Shown here: positions 43,823-51,815 of the stretch, one piece after another | How positions within the stretch are numbered: the first letter of the stretch is position 1 | Layout of the letters: each line of letters starts with the position of its first letter | NCBI GenBank assembly: GCA_016933275.1 | Contig: JAFGBI010000077.1 | Coordinates: 1 to 64,000 of the forward strand | Source of the DNA: Polyangiaceae bacterium | GTDB lineage: Bacteria > Myxococcota_A > Polyangia > Polyangiales > Polyangiaceae | DNA: 64,000 nt | Reading direction: 5' to 3' | The notes under the pieces: generated by a model | The model's database searches: none | Told to the model about the DNA's origin: nothing | What the model saw: only the letters and a program-made list of their open reading frames with translations | Translations under genes and position numbers: made by a program

Positions 43823-44305
43823 ATGCGACCCCGCGAGCCCCAATTCGTCTCGGCCGCCGCCGGCGCGCCGTTCGTGCGCGACGAGCGCACGGACCTCCTC
43901 TGGCATCGGGTAACCCACCGCACGCTCTACGTCGACACGGATCGTTCGCAGGTCGTCTACCACGCGAACTACCTCCGCTACTTCGAGCTCGGACGCGCGA
44001 CTCTGCTCCGCGACGTCGCGTTCCCGTATCGCGAAGTGGAGGAGAGCGGCTACGTCTACCCAATCGTGGACACCGCGCTCCGGTTCGTCCGGCCGCTCTA
44101 CTACGACGACCTGATGTGGATCCACACGCGCCCCCAACGCCGGGAACCCGTGGCGGTGACCTTCGACTACCTGATCACGCGCGCGGAGGACGGAGCGCTC
44201 GTCTGCACCGGTCACACTCGCCACTGTGCCCTGAACACCCGGGGCACGGTGGTCGAGGTGGACCCGAAGACCATCCGCGTGTTCACGAACTTCCCGACCG
44301 AGTGA
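43823..44305 (+). CDS. 4HBT-type acyl thioesterase A
   Basis: About 160 residues. Hotdog thioesterase with the 4-hydroxybenzoyl-CoA thioesterase pattern: LYVDTDRSQVVYHANYLRYFELGRA (catalytic D, with H-x-N-Y). It would release the acyl chain from ACP or CoA. ATG 43823 follows GAGGCGAGC, a fair ribosome binding site; it begins seven bases after the ketosynthase stop. A second member with the same motif lies at 53.4 kb. In known aryl polyene clusters one such thioesterase is normal; two may serve different acyl groups. Confidence 0.85.
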   Translation: MRPREPQFVSAAAGAPFVRDERTDLLWHRVTHRTLYVDTDRSQVVYHANYLRYFELGRATLLRDVAFPYREVEESGYVYPIVDTALRFVRPLYYDDLMWIHTRPQRREPVAVTFDYLITRAEDGALVCTGHTRHCALNTRGTVVEVDPKTIRVFTNFPTE

Positions 44306-44310
44306 GCGGG

Positions 44311-45414
44311 ATGACAACAACGGTCACCGTCCGCCCGCCGTCGCCCCTCCCCGCGGCCGAGGAGGAGGCGGTCCCCTCGCCCGCCCTCAGCGCCAGCACC
44401 TGGGCAGCGACTGTGCTCCCGGGTCTGCTTTCACCCGTCCGACCCGAGGTGGCCGCCGCTTTCGGCTTCGGCCGAGGGTTCATCGGTGAGCAGGGTGCGG
44501 TGTTGCTGACCGACCCACGGAGTCCGTTCGGTCCCTCGACCCTCGGCGCCCGGGCGGCGCAGCTCTGGGCCGCCGAGCACAACGGTCCGTCCGTCATCGA
44601 ACGCTACCCCCAGCCTGCCGCAGCGACGCCGCGCGAGGAGCACCCCCTCTGGGTCCGGGTCCGGACCTCGCCCGGCACCGAGACGGTAGACGTCTCCTCG
44701 TGGACGATCGCGGGAAGCTGGCTCGGGAGCGAGAGGATCGGTCTCGATCCCCAGGCTGAGGGACGAGGGACGGCGCCCGTGACCTTGACCGCCCGCCTCC
44801 GGCGGCTCTGCGCCTTCGCCGAGGTGCTCGAGCTGGCCGCGCTACCCCCCTTCGTCGAAGCGCTGCTCTCCCCGCGGGAGCAGGCCCGAGCCGCCGAGCT
44901 GGGGCTCAGGCGACGGCAGGCCTTCACCGCCGGCCGCGTCGCGCTGAAACTCGCGACCCTGACCGCCGCCGTGGGCGACCTCGCCGACGTGGACACCCTC
45001 GCCGACGATGGCGTCCTCGCGCGCTCGCCCATCGAGCACGGCCGCGGGGCGTCGATCGCCCATGATCGACGGCTGGCAGTGGCGGTGGTGAGCGACCGCG
45101 GCCTGCCAGGGGTCGATGTCGAGCTGGTTGCGCCACGACTCGAGCCAGCGGCCGGAGTGTATGCGGGGACGGCCGAACGACACCGCGCCGACGCCGCCGG
45201 CGTTGGGCGGCTCGGCGGCCTCGCGCGCATTTGGACAGCCAAGGAGGCCTGCGCCAAGGCTTGGGCGGTGCCTCTGCCCACGGCCTGGCGAGTCTCCGAG
45301 CTTACCGCGATCGGAGAGCACGAGAGTGCCGTTCGATTCCGAGGCGAGCTGGTGCGGGTCTTCCACCTGCCCGCCGAGCAGCACCTCATCAGCCTGGTCG
45401 AGAGGGAATGCTGA
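44311..45414 (+). CDS. Sfp-type phosphopantetheinyl transferase with N-terminal extension
   Basis: About 367 residues. It adds 4'-phosphopantetheine to the ACP Ser. The C-terminal half has the family motifs LPGVDVELVAPRL (G-x-D-x-E) and IWTAKEACAKAWA (W-x-x-KEA), both metal-binding. A usual Sfp protein is about 230 residues. Here about 170 extra residues at the N-terminus have no recognised domain (FGFGRGFIGEQGAVLLTD, RAAQLWAAEHNGPSVIERY). ATG 44311 follows the thioesterase by five bases. It very likely activates the three ACPs of the two loci. The extension could be a partner-binding or substrate-binding domain. Confidence 0.85.
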   Translation: MTTTVTVRPPSPLPAAEEEAVPSPALSASTWAATVLPGLLSPVRPEVAAAFGFGRGFIGEQGAVLLTDPRSPFGPSTLGARAAQLWAAEHNGPSVIERYPQPAAATPREEHPLWVRVRTSPGTETVDVSSWTIAGSWLGSERIGLDPQAEGRGTAPVTLTARLRRLCAFAEVLELAALPPFVEALLSPREQARAAELGLRRRQAFTAGRVALKLATLTAAVGDLADVDTLADDGVLARSPIEHGRGASIAHDRRLAVAVVSDRGLPGVDVELVAPRLEPAAGVYAGTAERHRADAAGVGRLGGLARIWTAKEACAKAWAVPLPTAWRVSELTAIGEHESAVRFRGELVRVFHLPAEQHLISLVEREC

Positions 45415-46010
45415 CCCTGCTCGGTATGGTGGTCCTCGCCTACCTCGCGGGATCGGTGCAGGCGGCCGTCTTCGTGTCCCGTTGGGCCGGCAAGCCAGAT
45501 CCTCGCTATTCCCACAGCGGAAACCCCGGCGCCACGAACGTCTACCGAACCGCAGGGTTCGGCTGGGCGGCGCTGGTGCTCCTCCTCGACCTCGGCCGGG
45601 CCGCCCTCGTGGGATGGCTGGCTCGGTCCTCGGTCCCCTCCGAGCTCGTCCCCATCGTCGGACTGGGACTCCTCACGGGGACCTACTTCCCCGTATTTCA
45701 AGGGTTTCGGGGCGGCAAGGGGGTCGCGAGCCTGCTAGGCTTCGTCCTCGGAGCTGGCGCGGTCCAGACCGTCGGGCTCGCTCTTCTGGCGTGGGTGGTG
45801 GGCAGGGCGGTGACGGGTCAGTCGTTTCTCGGCTCTTTGCCCATGGTCACCGTGCTCGCCCTGGGCCTGGGGGTCGATTGCGGTGGTTTTTGGGGCTATT
45901 TGGGAAGCTTTGGGGCACTTGCCACCGTAATCTGGCGACATCGAGGCAATCTCGCCGAGCGTGGGTACATACCCCACCGTTTCGGCGGTCCAGAGCCCCC
46001 CAAGACCTGA
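45408..46010 (+). CDS. plsY: Glycerol-3-phosphate acyltransferase PlsY
   Basis: About 200 residues. Integral membrane enzyme transferring an acyl group from acyl phosphate to glycerol-3-phosphate. Signatures: SGNPGATNVYR (S37-R47) and YFPVFQGFRGGKGVAS, with several membrane helices. ATG 45408 overlaps the transferase stop by seven bases. A PlsY inside a polyene operon is not a normal part of aryl polyene clusters. With the FakA-FakB fusion at 53.8 kb it forms a consecutive acyl phosphate route. It may also be a second copy of the housekeeping plsY moved into this operon. Confidence 0.9.
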   Translation: MLTLLGMVVLAYLAGSVQAAVFVSRWAGKPDPRYSHSGNPGATNVYRTAGFGWAALVLLLDLGRAALVGWLARSSVPSELVPIVGLGLLTGTYFPVFQGFRGGKGVASLLGFVLGAGAVQTVGLALLAWVVGRAVTGQSFLGSLPMVTVLALGLGVDCGGFWGYLGSFGALATVIWRHRGNLAERGYIPHRFGGPEPPKT

Positions 46011-46092
46011 TCCATCACGCCGTTTCGAGCTTGCTCTGGCCCGTTGCCGCGGGTAACAACTGCGCCCACCGTTCGAATCTGGGGTTAGGAAA

Positions 46093-46350
46093 TTGAGCAA
46101 CGCTACAGACCTGGAGCTTAAGATCGCCGAGATCCTGATCCGCGAGACGCGGCTCGAGGACGCCACGGCGGAGACCTTCGACCCGGACGTCGACCTCATC
46201 GAGGAGGTCGGGCTCGACAGCATGGATCTTACGACCGTGGTGCTCGTGCTCCAGGACGAGTTCAAGATCCAGATCCCCGAGGACGAGTACCCCAAGCTCA
46301 CGACGGTGCGAAAGATCGCGGCCTACGTCCAGGCCCAGCTGCGGACGTAG
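46093..46350 (+). CDS. Acyl carrier protein B
   Basis: 85 residues. Phosphopantetheine carrier with GLDSMDLTTVVLVLQ, attachment at Ser43. It starts at TTG 46093 with TTAGGAAA just upstream; no ATG exists in frame close by. It is followed two bases later by the first radical SAM gene, so its cargo may be the direct substrate of that enzyme. It lies 82 bases downstream of plsY, the largest gap in the first part of the operon, possibly with an internal start of transcription. Confidence 0.88.
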   Translation: MSNATDLELKIAEILIRETRLEDATAETFDPDVDLIEEVGLDSMDLTTVVLVLQDEFKIQIPEDEYPKLTTVRKIAAYVQAQLRT

Positions 46351-46352
46351 GC

Positions 46353-47447
46353 ATGCGGGGGCAGGCGAGCGCAGCGCAGCGGACCGCCGAGACCGTCGCC
46401 GGGCCCGCGATTTTTGGGGAATTGCTGGGCGATCCAGCCGTCCGCGAGCGGTGGGAGCGGGTGCGTCGCTGGTTCTTCCTACGCGAATCGACCTACGACA
46501 TGACTCGCCGGTGCAACATCCGCTGCGAGGGCTGCTACTTCTACCATGGCGACAAGCAGAACGTCGAGGACTGCACGGACCCGGAGGCCTGGCACACGCT
46601 GATGCGAGCGGAGAAGGCCAGGGGGATCACGTTCGCCGTACTGGCGGGCGCCGAACCGGCGCTGGTCCCCGAGCTCCTGCGCGTGTGCGGCGAGCACATT
46701 CCGCTCGGCGCCATCGCGACCAACGGCCTACGAAGAATCCCCGAAGATGTCCCCTACCGCATCCACATCTCGGTGTGGGGGAACGACGCGACCAGCGAGC
46801 GCTATCGCTCCGCGAAGCGGATGCTCGATCGCCAGTGCGAGCAGTACGCGGACGACGACCGCGCGGTCTTCGTCTACACTTTCACGCGGGAGAATTGCGC
46901 CGAGAGCCGGGAGGTGGTGGAACAGCTCGCCCGCCGCCGGTGCAAGGTGACCTTCAACGTCTTCTCGTCACCCGTCGGCTACTCGGGTCCCTGTCGCCAC
47001 GATGCCGCCTCGCTCCTCGAGACCCGGCGCACGATGCTGGAGCTCCTCGATGCGTACCCGGAGACGGTGCTGTTCTCCGCGTACAGTGCGGTCGCCCACA
47101 CCCACTCGCTCGGCCTCCACGAGCTGTTCGGCTGCTCCTACCCGCGGATGAACCCGTCGACGGCCCTCGGCCTCGGGCGGTCGTTCCGGCAGTACCGTGC
47201 GAACCTCGCGTTCGATCGGGGCGCCGCCTGCTGTGTCCCCGACACCGATTGCCCGGACTGCCGTCACTACGCCGCTGGCAGCGCCGTGGTGACGGCGCGG
47301 CTCCACCGCCACGCCGCCAACGCCAACACCTTCTGGGCGTGGCTCGACTACGTGAACGTCTACCTCGCGGTCTGGGTCCGGGGGTACGAGCCATTCTCTC
47401 CCTTGCTGAGCGAGCCGACGGCTCCGCCCGGCCGGGGTCTGTTCTAG
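46353..47447 (+). CDS. Radical SAM enzyme A with C-terminal Cys motif
   Basis: 364 residues. Core radical SAM motif C54-x3-C58-x2-C61 (CNIRCEGCYF) for a 4Fe-4S cluster that cleaves SAM. The C-terminal third has ACCVPDTDCPDC (about residues 292-304), a CC-x5-C-x2-C arrangement that also occurs in its neighbour, suggesting an auxiliary Fe-S cluster. It is a paralogue of the following gene. No known reaction can be assigned. In a fatty acid-like pathway, candidate reactions are C-C bond formation, cyclisation or dehydrogenation on an ACP-bound chain. ATG 46353 is two bases after the ACP stop. Confidence 0.85.
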   Translation: MRGQASAAQRTAETVAGPAIFGELLGDPAVRERWERVRRWFFLRESTYDMTRRCNIRCEGCYFYHGDKQNVEDCTDPEAWHTLMRAEKARGITFAVLAGAEPALVPELLRVCGEHIPLGAIATNGLRRIPEDVPYRIHISVWGNDATSERYRSAKRMLDRQCEQYADDDRAVFVYTFTRENCAESREVVEQLARRRCKVTFNVFSSPVGYSGPCRHDAASLLETRRTMLELLDAYPETVLFSAYSAVAHTHSLGLHELFGCSYPRMNPSTALGLGRSFRQYRANLAFDRGAACCVPDTDCPDCRHYAAGSAVVTARLHRHAANANTFWAWLDYVNVYLAVWVRGYEPFSPLLSEPTAPPGRGLF

Positions 47448-47526
47448 GAGTCTCCTGGGAGGGGCGGGCCGGAGGGCTTCCCCAACGAACCGCGGCCTGC
47501 TCCCCCGAACGCACTGGGCAAAGACC

Positions 47527-48525
47527 ATGATCACAGCTCGCAGCCTCCTCGACGATGCCTGGTACGAGCGCTATCGGCGCATCTCGGCTCTCAACATCCG
47601 AAGCTCGATCTACGACGTAACGGATCGCTGTAATCTCCGGTGCAAGGGGTGCTTCTTCTTCTCGTCCGGGGAGCACCAGGTCGCCAAGCAAGAACCCGAC
47701 GTCGACGAGTGGAAGGGCTTCATCGAGCGGGAGAAGGAACGAGGAGTCAATCTCGCGATCCTGATCGGTGGCGAGCCCACCCTCTATCTCGACCGCGTCG
47801 CGGCGTTCTACGAGCGTCTGCCGACCTTCTGCGCCACCAATGGGCAGATCAAGGTGCCCCGCGAGCGCTTCCCGGACATGATGGTCGGCATCTCACTCTG
47901 GGGCACCCCCGACGACGAGAAGCAGCTCCGGGGCAAGGACACCTTCGCCGTCTCCGCGGCGAACTACACGGGTGACCCCTACACCTACTACCTCCTCACC
48001 ATTACCCCGACGCAGATCGGACGCGTCGAGGAAACGGTGCGTCGGATCCGCGACATCGGCGTCAAGGTCCATTTCCAGCTCCTGTCGAACGACGAGGGTG
48101 CGGACGGCTTCTCGTGGGACGACACCCAGCTCACCGAGCTCCGCCACGAGATGGATGACCTGCTGGAGCGCTATCGAGACACCGTGATCTCGTCCCGCTA
48201 CTATCACGAGATCGTCACCACGGGTCGCATGCTCGGGCGGTGCTTCGGCTGGGAGGAGTGCCCGAGCGTGTCCGAGCCCGTCGATGATCGCTCCCCACAA
48301 CCGAAGCGCCTGATCCATTTCATCCGCTGGGCCAGCGATCTGCACACCATCCACCGCTGCTGCACCTCGGCCACCCGTGACTGCGCCACCTGCAAGGACG
48401 GGGCGGCGCACATGAGCTGGGTGATGGTGAACAAGCGCGCCCACATGCGCAGCACAGAAGACTTTCAACACTGGATCGAAGTGTACGAGATGTTCGCCAA
48501 GCTCTATCGGTTCATCCCTTGGTGA
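47527..48525 (+). CDS. Radical SAM enzyme B with C-terminal Cys motif
   Basis: 332 residues. Core motif C35-x3-C39-x2-C42 (CNLRCKGCFF). Its N-terminus resembles enzyme A (IRSSIYDVTDRCNLRC against LRESTYDMTRRCNIRC) and its C-terminus has RCCTSATRDCATC, the same CC-x5-DC-x2-C pattern. Both also have a second GC-x-x-x/RCFGWEEC cluster of Cys. The pair thus arose by duplication and may form a complex or work in sequence. Starts at ATG 47527, 79 bases after enzyme A. The following ketosynthase begins 21 bases later. Confidence 0.85.
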   Translation: MITARSLLDDAWYERYRRISALNIRSSIYDVTDRCNLRCKGCFFFSSGEHQVAKQEPDVDEWKGFIEREKERGVNLAILIGGEPTLYLDRVAAFYERLPTFCATNGQIKVPRERFPDMMVGISLWGTPDDEKQLRGKDTFAVSAANYTGDPYTYYLLTITPTQIGRVEETVRRIRDIGVKVHFQLLSNDEGADGFSWDDTQLTELRHEMDDLLERYRDTVISSRYYHEIVTTGRMLGRCFGWEECPSVSEPVDDRSPQPKRLIHFIRWASDLHTIHRCCTSATRDCATCKDGAAHMSWVMVNKRAHMRSTEDFQHWIEVYEMFAKLYRFIPW

Positions 48526-48546
48526 GCCCCGTGCGCGACGTGAGGA

Positions 48547-49800
48547 ATGTCAGATTTGTCTCGGCCGCACCGCCCCGTTGTCCTCGGCTATGATGCCGTG
48601 TCGCCGCTCGGCGTCGACTTCGACGCCGAGTGGGAACGCGCGGTCGCGGGCGCGAGCGGGGTCGGTCCCCTCACCCGGTTCCCCCTCACCGAGCGCTTCC
48701 CGGTGCGACTCGCCGGGCAGGTCCCGGCCTGCGATTTCTCTCCCTACCCCTTCCTCTCGCCGCGAAAGCTGGCGGCCTGGTCCTCACCCGTGTTCGCTCA
48801 TGCCATCCTGGTCGCGCACCGAGCCCTGGCGCGCGCGGGGATCGTCGTCGACGACCAGCTCAGCCCTCGAGTCGCCGTCACCTTCGGCACCGCGGTCGGT
48901 GGGCTCGACGCGGTCCTCGCCGCGGATCGCGCCTTGATGACGGCCGGCACCTTGCCGATGCCGTGGATGAACCCGAACTCCTGCGTCAACATGCCGACGG
49001 GTGCGGTAGCGATGTCGCTCAACGCCACCGGACCCATCGTGACCCCGGTGACGGCATGCGCGACGGGAGCGACGTCGATCGCCCTCGGGGCCCTCATGCT
49101 CGAGAACGACATGGCGGACGTGGCGATCTGCGGGGCCGTCGATTTCTCGCTGGTGGAGCCGATCGTCGCCGGCTTCGCCAGCATGAACGGGGCGTACAAG
49201 TCCCGGCCCGGCGAGCGGGCCGCCGAGGTGAGCCGGCCGTTCTCGGCGGGGCGCGCCGGATTCATCGTGGCGGAGGGAGCCGCGTGCATCGTGCTCTCGA
49301 CCCCGGCGTTCGCCCGCACGCACGGGCTCACCCCCAAGTGCGTGCTCCTCGGCTGGGCGATGAACGCGGATGCCCACAAGCCCGTCGCGCCCCGCCGCGA
49401 CACCATCGGCCGCTGCATGCAGCTTGCCCTCGAGCGCGCCGGCTGTCGCCCGGAAGAGGTCGACGCGATCAGCGCGCATGCCGCGTCCACGTCGACCGGC
49501 GATCGCGTCGAGGCCGATGCCCTCGGCGACGTGTTCGGGGCGGCGGTACCCCCCCTGTCAGCGCTCAAATCGCAGACCGGGCACATGATGGGTGCGTCGA
49601 GCGCCATCGAGACCGTCTTCGCGATCGAGGGCCTGCGAAGGAGCCTGCTCACGCCGACCCTGAACTATGTGCCAGATCCGGAATTCCGCGTCGACGCCGC
49701 CACCGAGACGCGTCGTCTCGACCAGCGTGTAGTGCTGAAGAACTCGTTTGGGTTCGGCGGCGCCAACACGTGCCTCATCCTGCACCAACCGGAGAACTGA
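48547..49800 (+). CDS. Beta-ketoacyl-ACP synthase B (locus B)
   Basis: 417 residues. FabF-class ketosynthase with C171 (VTACATGATS), H311 (ISAHAASTSTGD, a variant of the usual HGTxT) and H346 (KSQTGHMMGAS). The altered loop around the first His (HAAST) differs from the neighbouring ketosynthase and may change substrate preference. It ends in FGFGGANTCLIL. ATG 48547 with GAGGA very close upstream. It may elongate the ACP-bound starter or a later intermediate. Confidence 0.9.
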   Translation: MSDLSRPHRPVVLGYDAVSPLGVDFDAEWERAVAGASGVGPLTRFPLTERFPVRLAGQVPACDFSPYPFLSPRKLAAWSSPVFAHAILVAHRALARAGIVVDDQLSPRVAVTFGTAVGGLDAVLAADRALMTAGTLPMPWMNPNSCVNMPTGAVAMSLNATGPIVTPVTACATGATSIALGALMLENDMADVAICGAVDFSLVEPIVAGFASMNGAYKSRPGERAAEVSRPFSAGRAGFIVAEGAACIVLSTPAFARTHGLTPKCVLLGWAMNADAHKPVAPRRDTIGRCMQLALERAGCRPEEVDAISAHAASTSTGDRVEADALGDVFGAAVPPLSALKSQTGHMMGASSAIETVFAIEGLRRSLLTPTLNYVPDPEFRVDAATETRRLDQRVVLKNSFGFGGANTCLILHQPEN

Positions 49801-49839
49801 GCCCTCGTTTCGGTGACCCGCCATCGACTTGGAGACGCC

Positions 49840-50127
49840 ATGACTCAGACCACACCCATCGACAAGGATGCTGCCCTCGCGATGGTCAAGGATTTCTTGA
49901 CCCGCCGCTTCGAGGTGGAGGAGGAGAAGGTCACGCCGAGCGCGAGGTTCTACGAGGACCTCGGGCTCGACAGCATCGATGCGCTCGACATCCTGGGGAT
50001 CATCGAGTCGGAGCTCAAGGTCAAGGTCGACACGACCGAGGCCAGGGACATCCGCACGGTCGCCGACGCCGCCGAGTTCATCGTGCAGATGAACGCTCGC
50101 CAAGCGAAGAGCGTTCATCATGGGTGA
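49840..50127 (+). CDS. Acyl carrier protein C
   Basis: 95 residues. Carrier protein with FYEDLGLDSIDALDILGII and attachment at Ser45. ATG 49840 is preceded by GGAGACGCC, a good ribosome binding site. Its stop overlaps the dehydratase start by eight bases, so carrier and dehydratase are translationally coupled. With the ketosynthase, dehydratase, AMP ligase and lyase it makes the classic aryl polyene core block. Confidence 0.9.
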   Translation: MTQTTPIDKDAALAMVKDFLTRRFEVEEEKVTPSARFYEDLGLDSIDALDILGIIESELKVKVDTTEARDIRTVADAAEFIVQMNARQAKSVHHG

Positions 50128-50470
50128 TTGGGATCTCCTCGACCCCAGCCATCCTGAGGATGGCGGCGGGCTCCGCAGTCAGGGGAAGGTTCCCGAGCTG
50201 TCGCCCTGGTTCGACGGGCATTTCCCCGATTGCCCGATCCTCCCGGGGGTCGCCATGCTCCACGCGATGATCGAGCTGCTCGGATGTGATCCCAGCGTCA
50301 GCACGGAGCGGCTCGAGCTCCGCAACGTGCGCTTCCGCCAGGCGACCGGACCGGGGGCCGCTCTGGCGGGGACCGTGTCCCCGCCAGCTGCCGATGGCCG
50401 CCGTCGTTTCGAGCTCTTGTCCAACGGAGCGCTCGCATGCTCCGGGGTCATGAGACCGGAGAGGGGATGA
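50120..50470 (+). CDS. ApeI/FabZ-like hotdog dehydratase
   Basis: About 116 residues. 3-hydroxyacyl-ACP dehydratase with WFDGHFPDCPILPGVAMLHA, including the catalytic His in GHFP. The Glu usual in FabZ at the end of the following helix is replaced (LHAMIE), as in the aryl polyene ApeI/FabA-like subgroup. The C-terminus is short. ATG 50120 overlaps the ACP stop. It could pair with the ApeP-like dehydratase of locus A, since ApeI and ApeP of known systems form a heteromer. Confidence 0.85.
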   Translation: MGDWDLLDPSHPEDGGGLRSQGKVPELSPWFDGHFPDCPILPGVAMLHAMIELLGCDPSVSTERLELRNVRFRQATGPGAALAGTVSPPAADGRRRFELLSNGALACSGVMRPERG

Positions 50471-50471
50471 G

Positions 50472-51815
50472 TTGAGCGGGCTCGGCTTCAACCTCGCGGC
50501 AACGTGGACCACCATGCAGGAGGCGGACCGCCGCGTGCCGCTCGGCGGTCGCTCCCCCTGGCGACTGGCCGCGGGAGTTCGGGCCGCCGCGGGGGGAGAA
50601 GAATCCATCGTCGTCGTCGGTCACGACCGACGGCTCTATGCAGCCGCGTTGCTCGCGTCGCTCGTCGGTGGACCGCGCGTGATCGTTCCCCATGCGTTCT
50701 CCACCGAGGCGCTGACCCACCTTCGCTCCACCACGCCGGCGCGCTGCGTGCTCGGAGCCACCACCGCCGTGGAGGGCCTTCACCGCCTCTCGCCCGTCGA
50801 TGGAGCAGACGCGCTCCCGGACGCGCCCACCTGCGCTCCCGGAGCGCCGATCCTCGCGCTCCACACGGGTGGTTCCACAGGGCGAAGCCGGCTCTTCTGG
50901 AAGAGCGCAGAGAACCTGCTCGGCGAGGCGACCGTCCAGACCCGGATGCTCGCCGTCGACCCTGGCGACGTCATCTTCACCTGTGTGCCGCCAAACCACA
51001 TTTATGGTCTGCTCTTCTCGGTCCTGGTCCCGCTCCTCTCCGGAGCGCGCGTGGTCGCACCGGAGGCGCCCTACCCGGAGGACATCGCGGCCTCGCTGGT
51101 GACCGAGCGCGCCACGCTCCTCGTGGCCGTACCGCCGCACTACCACGCCCTGGCCACGGCTCGACTCGACGGCCACCGCCTGCGGGCCGCGCTCTGCTCG
51201 GCGGCGCCGCTCGACGCGGGCGAGGCCGCCCGCTTCCGCACGGCCACCGGCGTGGCCATCACCGAGATCTACGGCTCCACGGAGACCGGGGGCATCGCCA
51301 CCCGAAGCCAGGGCGCCGGACAAAGGGAGTGGCGAGCCATCGACGGCGTGACTCTGCGCGTGGCCGAAGGACGTCTCTGGGTACGCTCTGCGTTCCTGTC
51401 CGCGGAGCTCCGCGACGGGTCGGGGGGGTTCCTGACGGCCGATCGTGTGGCTCCGGGCGGCGATCCCGATTCGTTCGAGCTCCTCGGGCGAGTCGACGGC
51501 GTGGTGAAGGTGGGTGGGGTGAGAGTAGAGCTCGCCGACGTCCAGGCCGCCCTCTTGCAGGTGCCGGGGGTGACCGACGCCCACGTCCTGGCCCGAGAAG
51601 TGGATGGCGCGCGCGCGCAGGAGCTGGTCGCGCTGTTCGTGGGCGCCGCGGAACCCGTCGAGGTCCGGCGCGGGCTCGCATCACGGCTGGAGGCGGTCGC
51701 CGTGCCGCGAGTGATCCTCAAGACCGCACGGATACCCTCCGGCGCCAACGGCAAGATAGAGCGCGGTCGCGTGCTCGAGCTCTTGGCGCAAGCGGGGGAA
51801 GGAGACGGGCCGTGA
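50472..51815 (+). CDS. AMP ligase (aryl/acyl-ACP synthetase)
   Basis: About 447 residues. ANL-superfamily enzyme that adenylates an aryl or acyl acid and loads it on ACP. Motifs: LHTGGSTGRSRLFWKS (P-loop), PPNHIYGLLFS, ITEIYGSTETGGIA, GRVDGVVKVGG and the C-terminal PSGANGKIERG with the catalytic Lys. It is slightly short compared with CoA ligases, as in aryl polyene clusters. TTG 50472 has GAGGGGATGAG just upstream. Its substrate should be the cinnamate- or coumarate-type acid produced by the lyase encoded next, so the pair creates the aryl starter unit. Confidence 0.88.
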   Translation: MSGLGFNLAATWTTMQEADRRVPLGGRSPWRLAAGVRAAAGGEESIVVVGHDRRLYAAALLASLVGGPRVIVPHAFSTEALTHLRSTTPARCVLGATTAVEGLHRLSPVDGADALPDAPTCAPGAPILALHTGGSTGRSRLFWKSAENLLGEATVQTRMLAVDPGDVIFTCVPPNHIYGLLFSVLVPLLSGARVVAPEAPYPEDIAASLVTERATLLVAVPPHYHALATARLDGHRLRAALCSAAPLDAGEAARFRTATGVAITEIYGSTETGGIATRSQGAGQREWRAIDGVTLRVAEGRLWVRSAFLSAELRDGSGGFLTADRVAPGGDPDSFELLGRVDGVVKVGGVRVELADVQAALLQVPGVTDAHVLAREVDGARAQELVALFVGAAEPVEVRRGLASRLEAVAVPRVILKTARIPSGANGKIERGRVLELLAQAGEGDGP

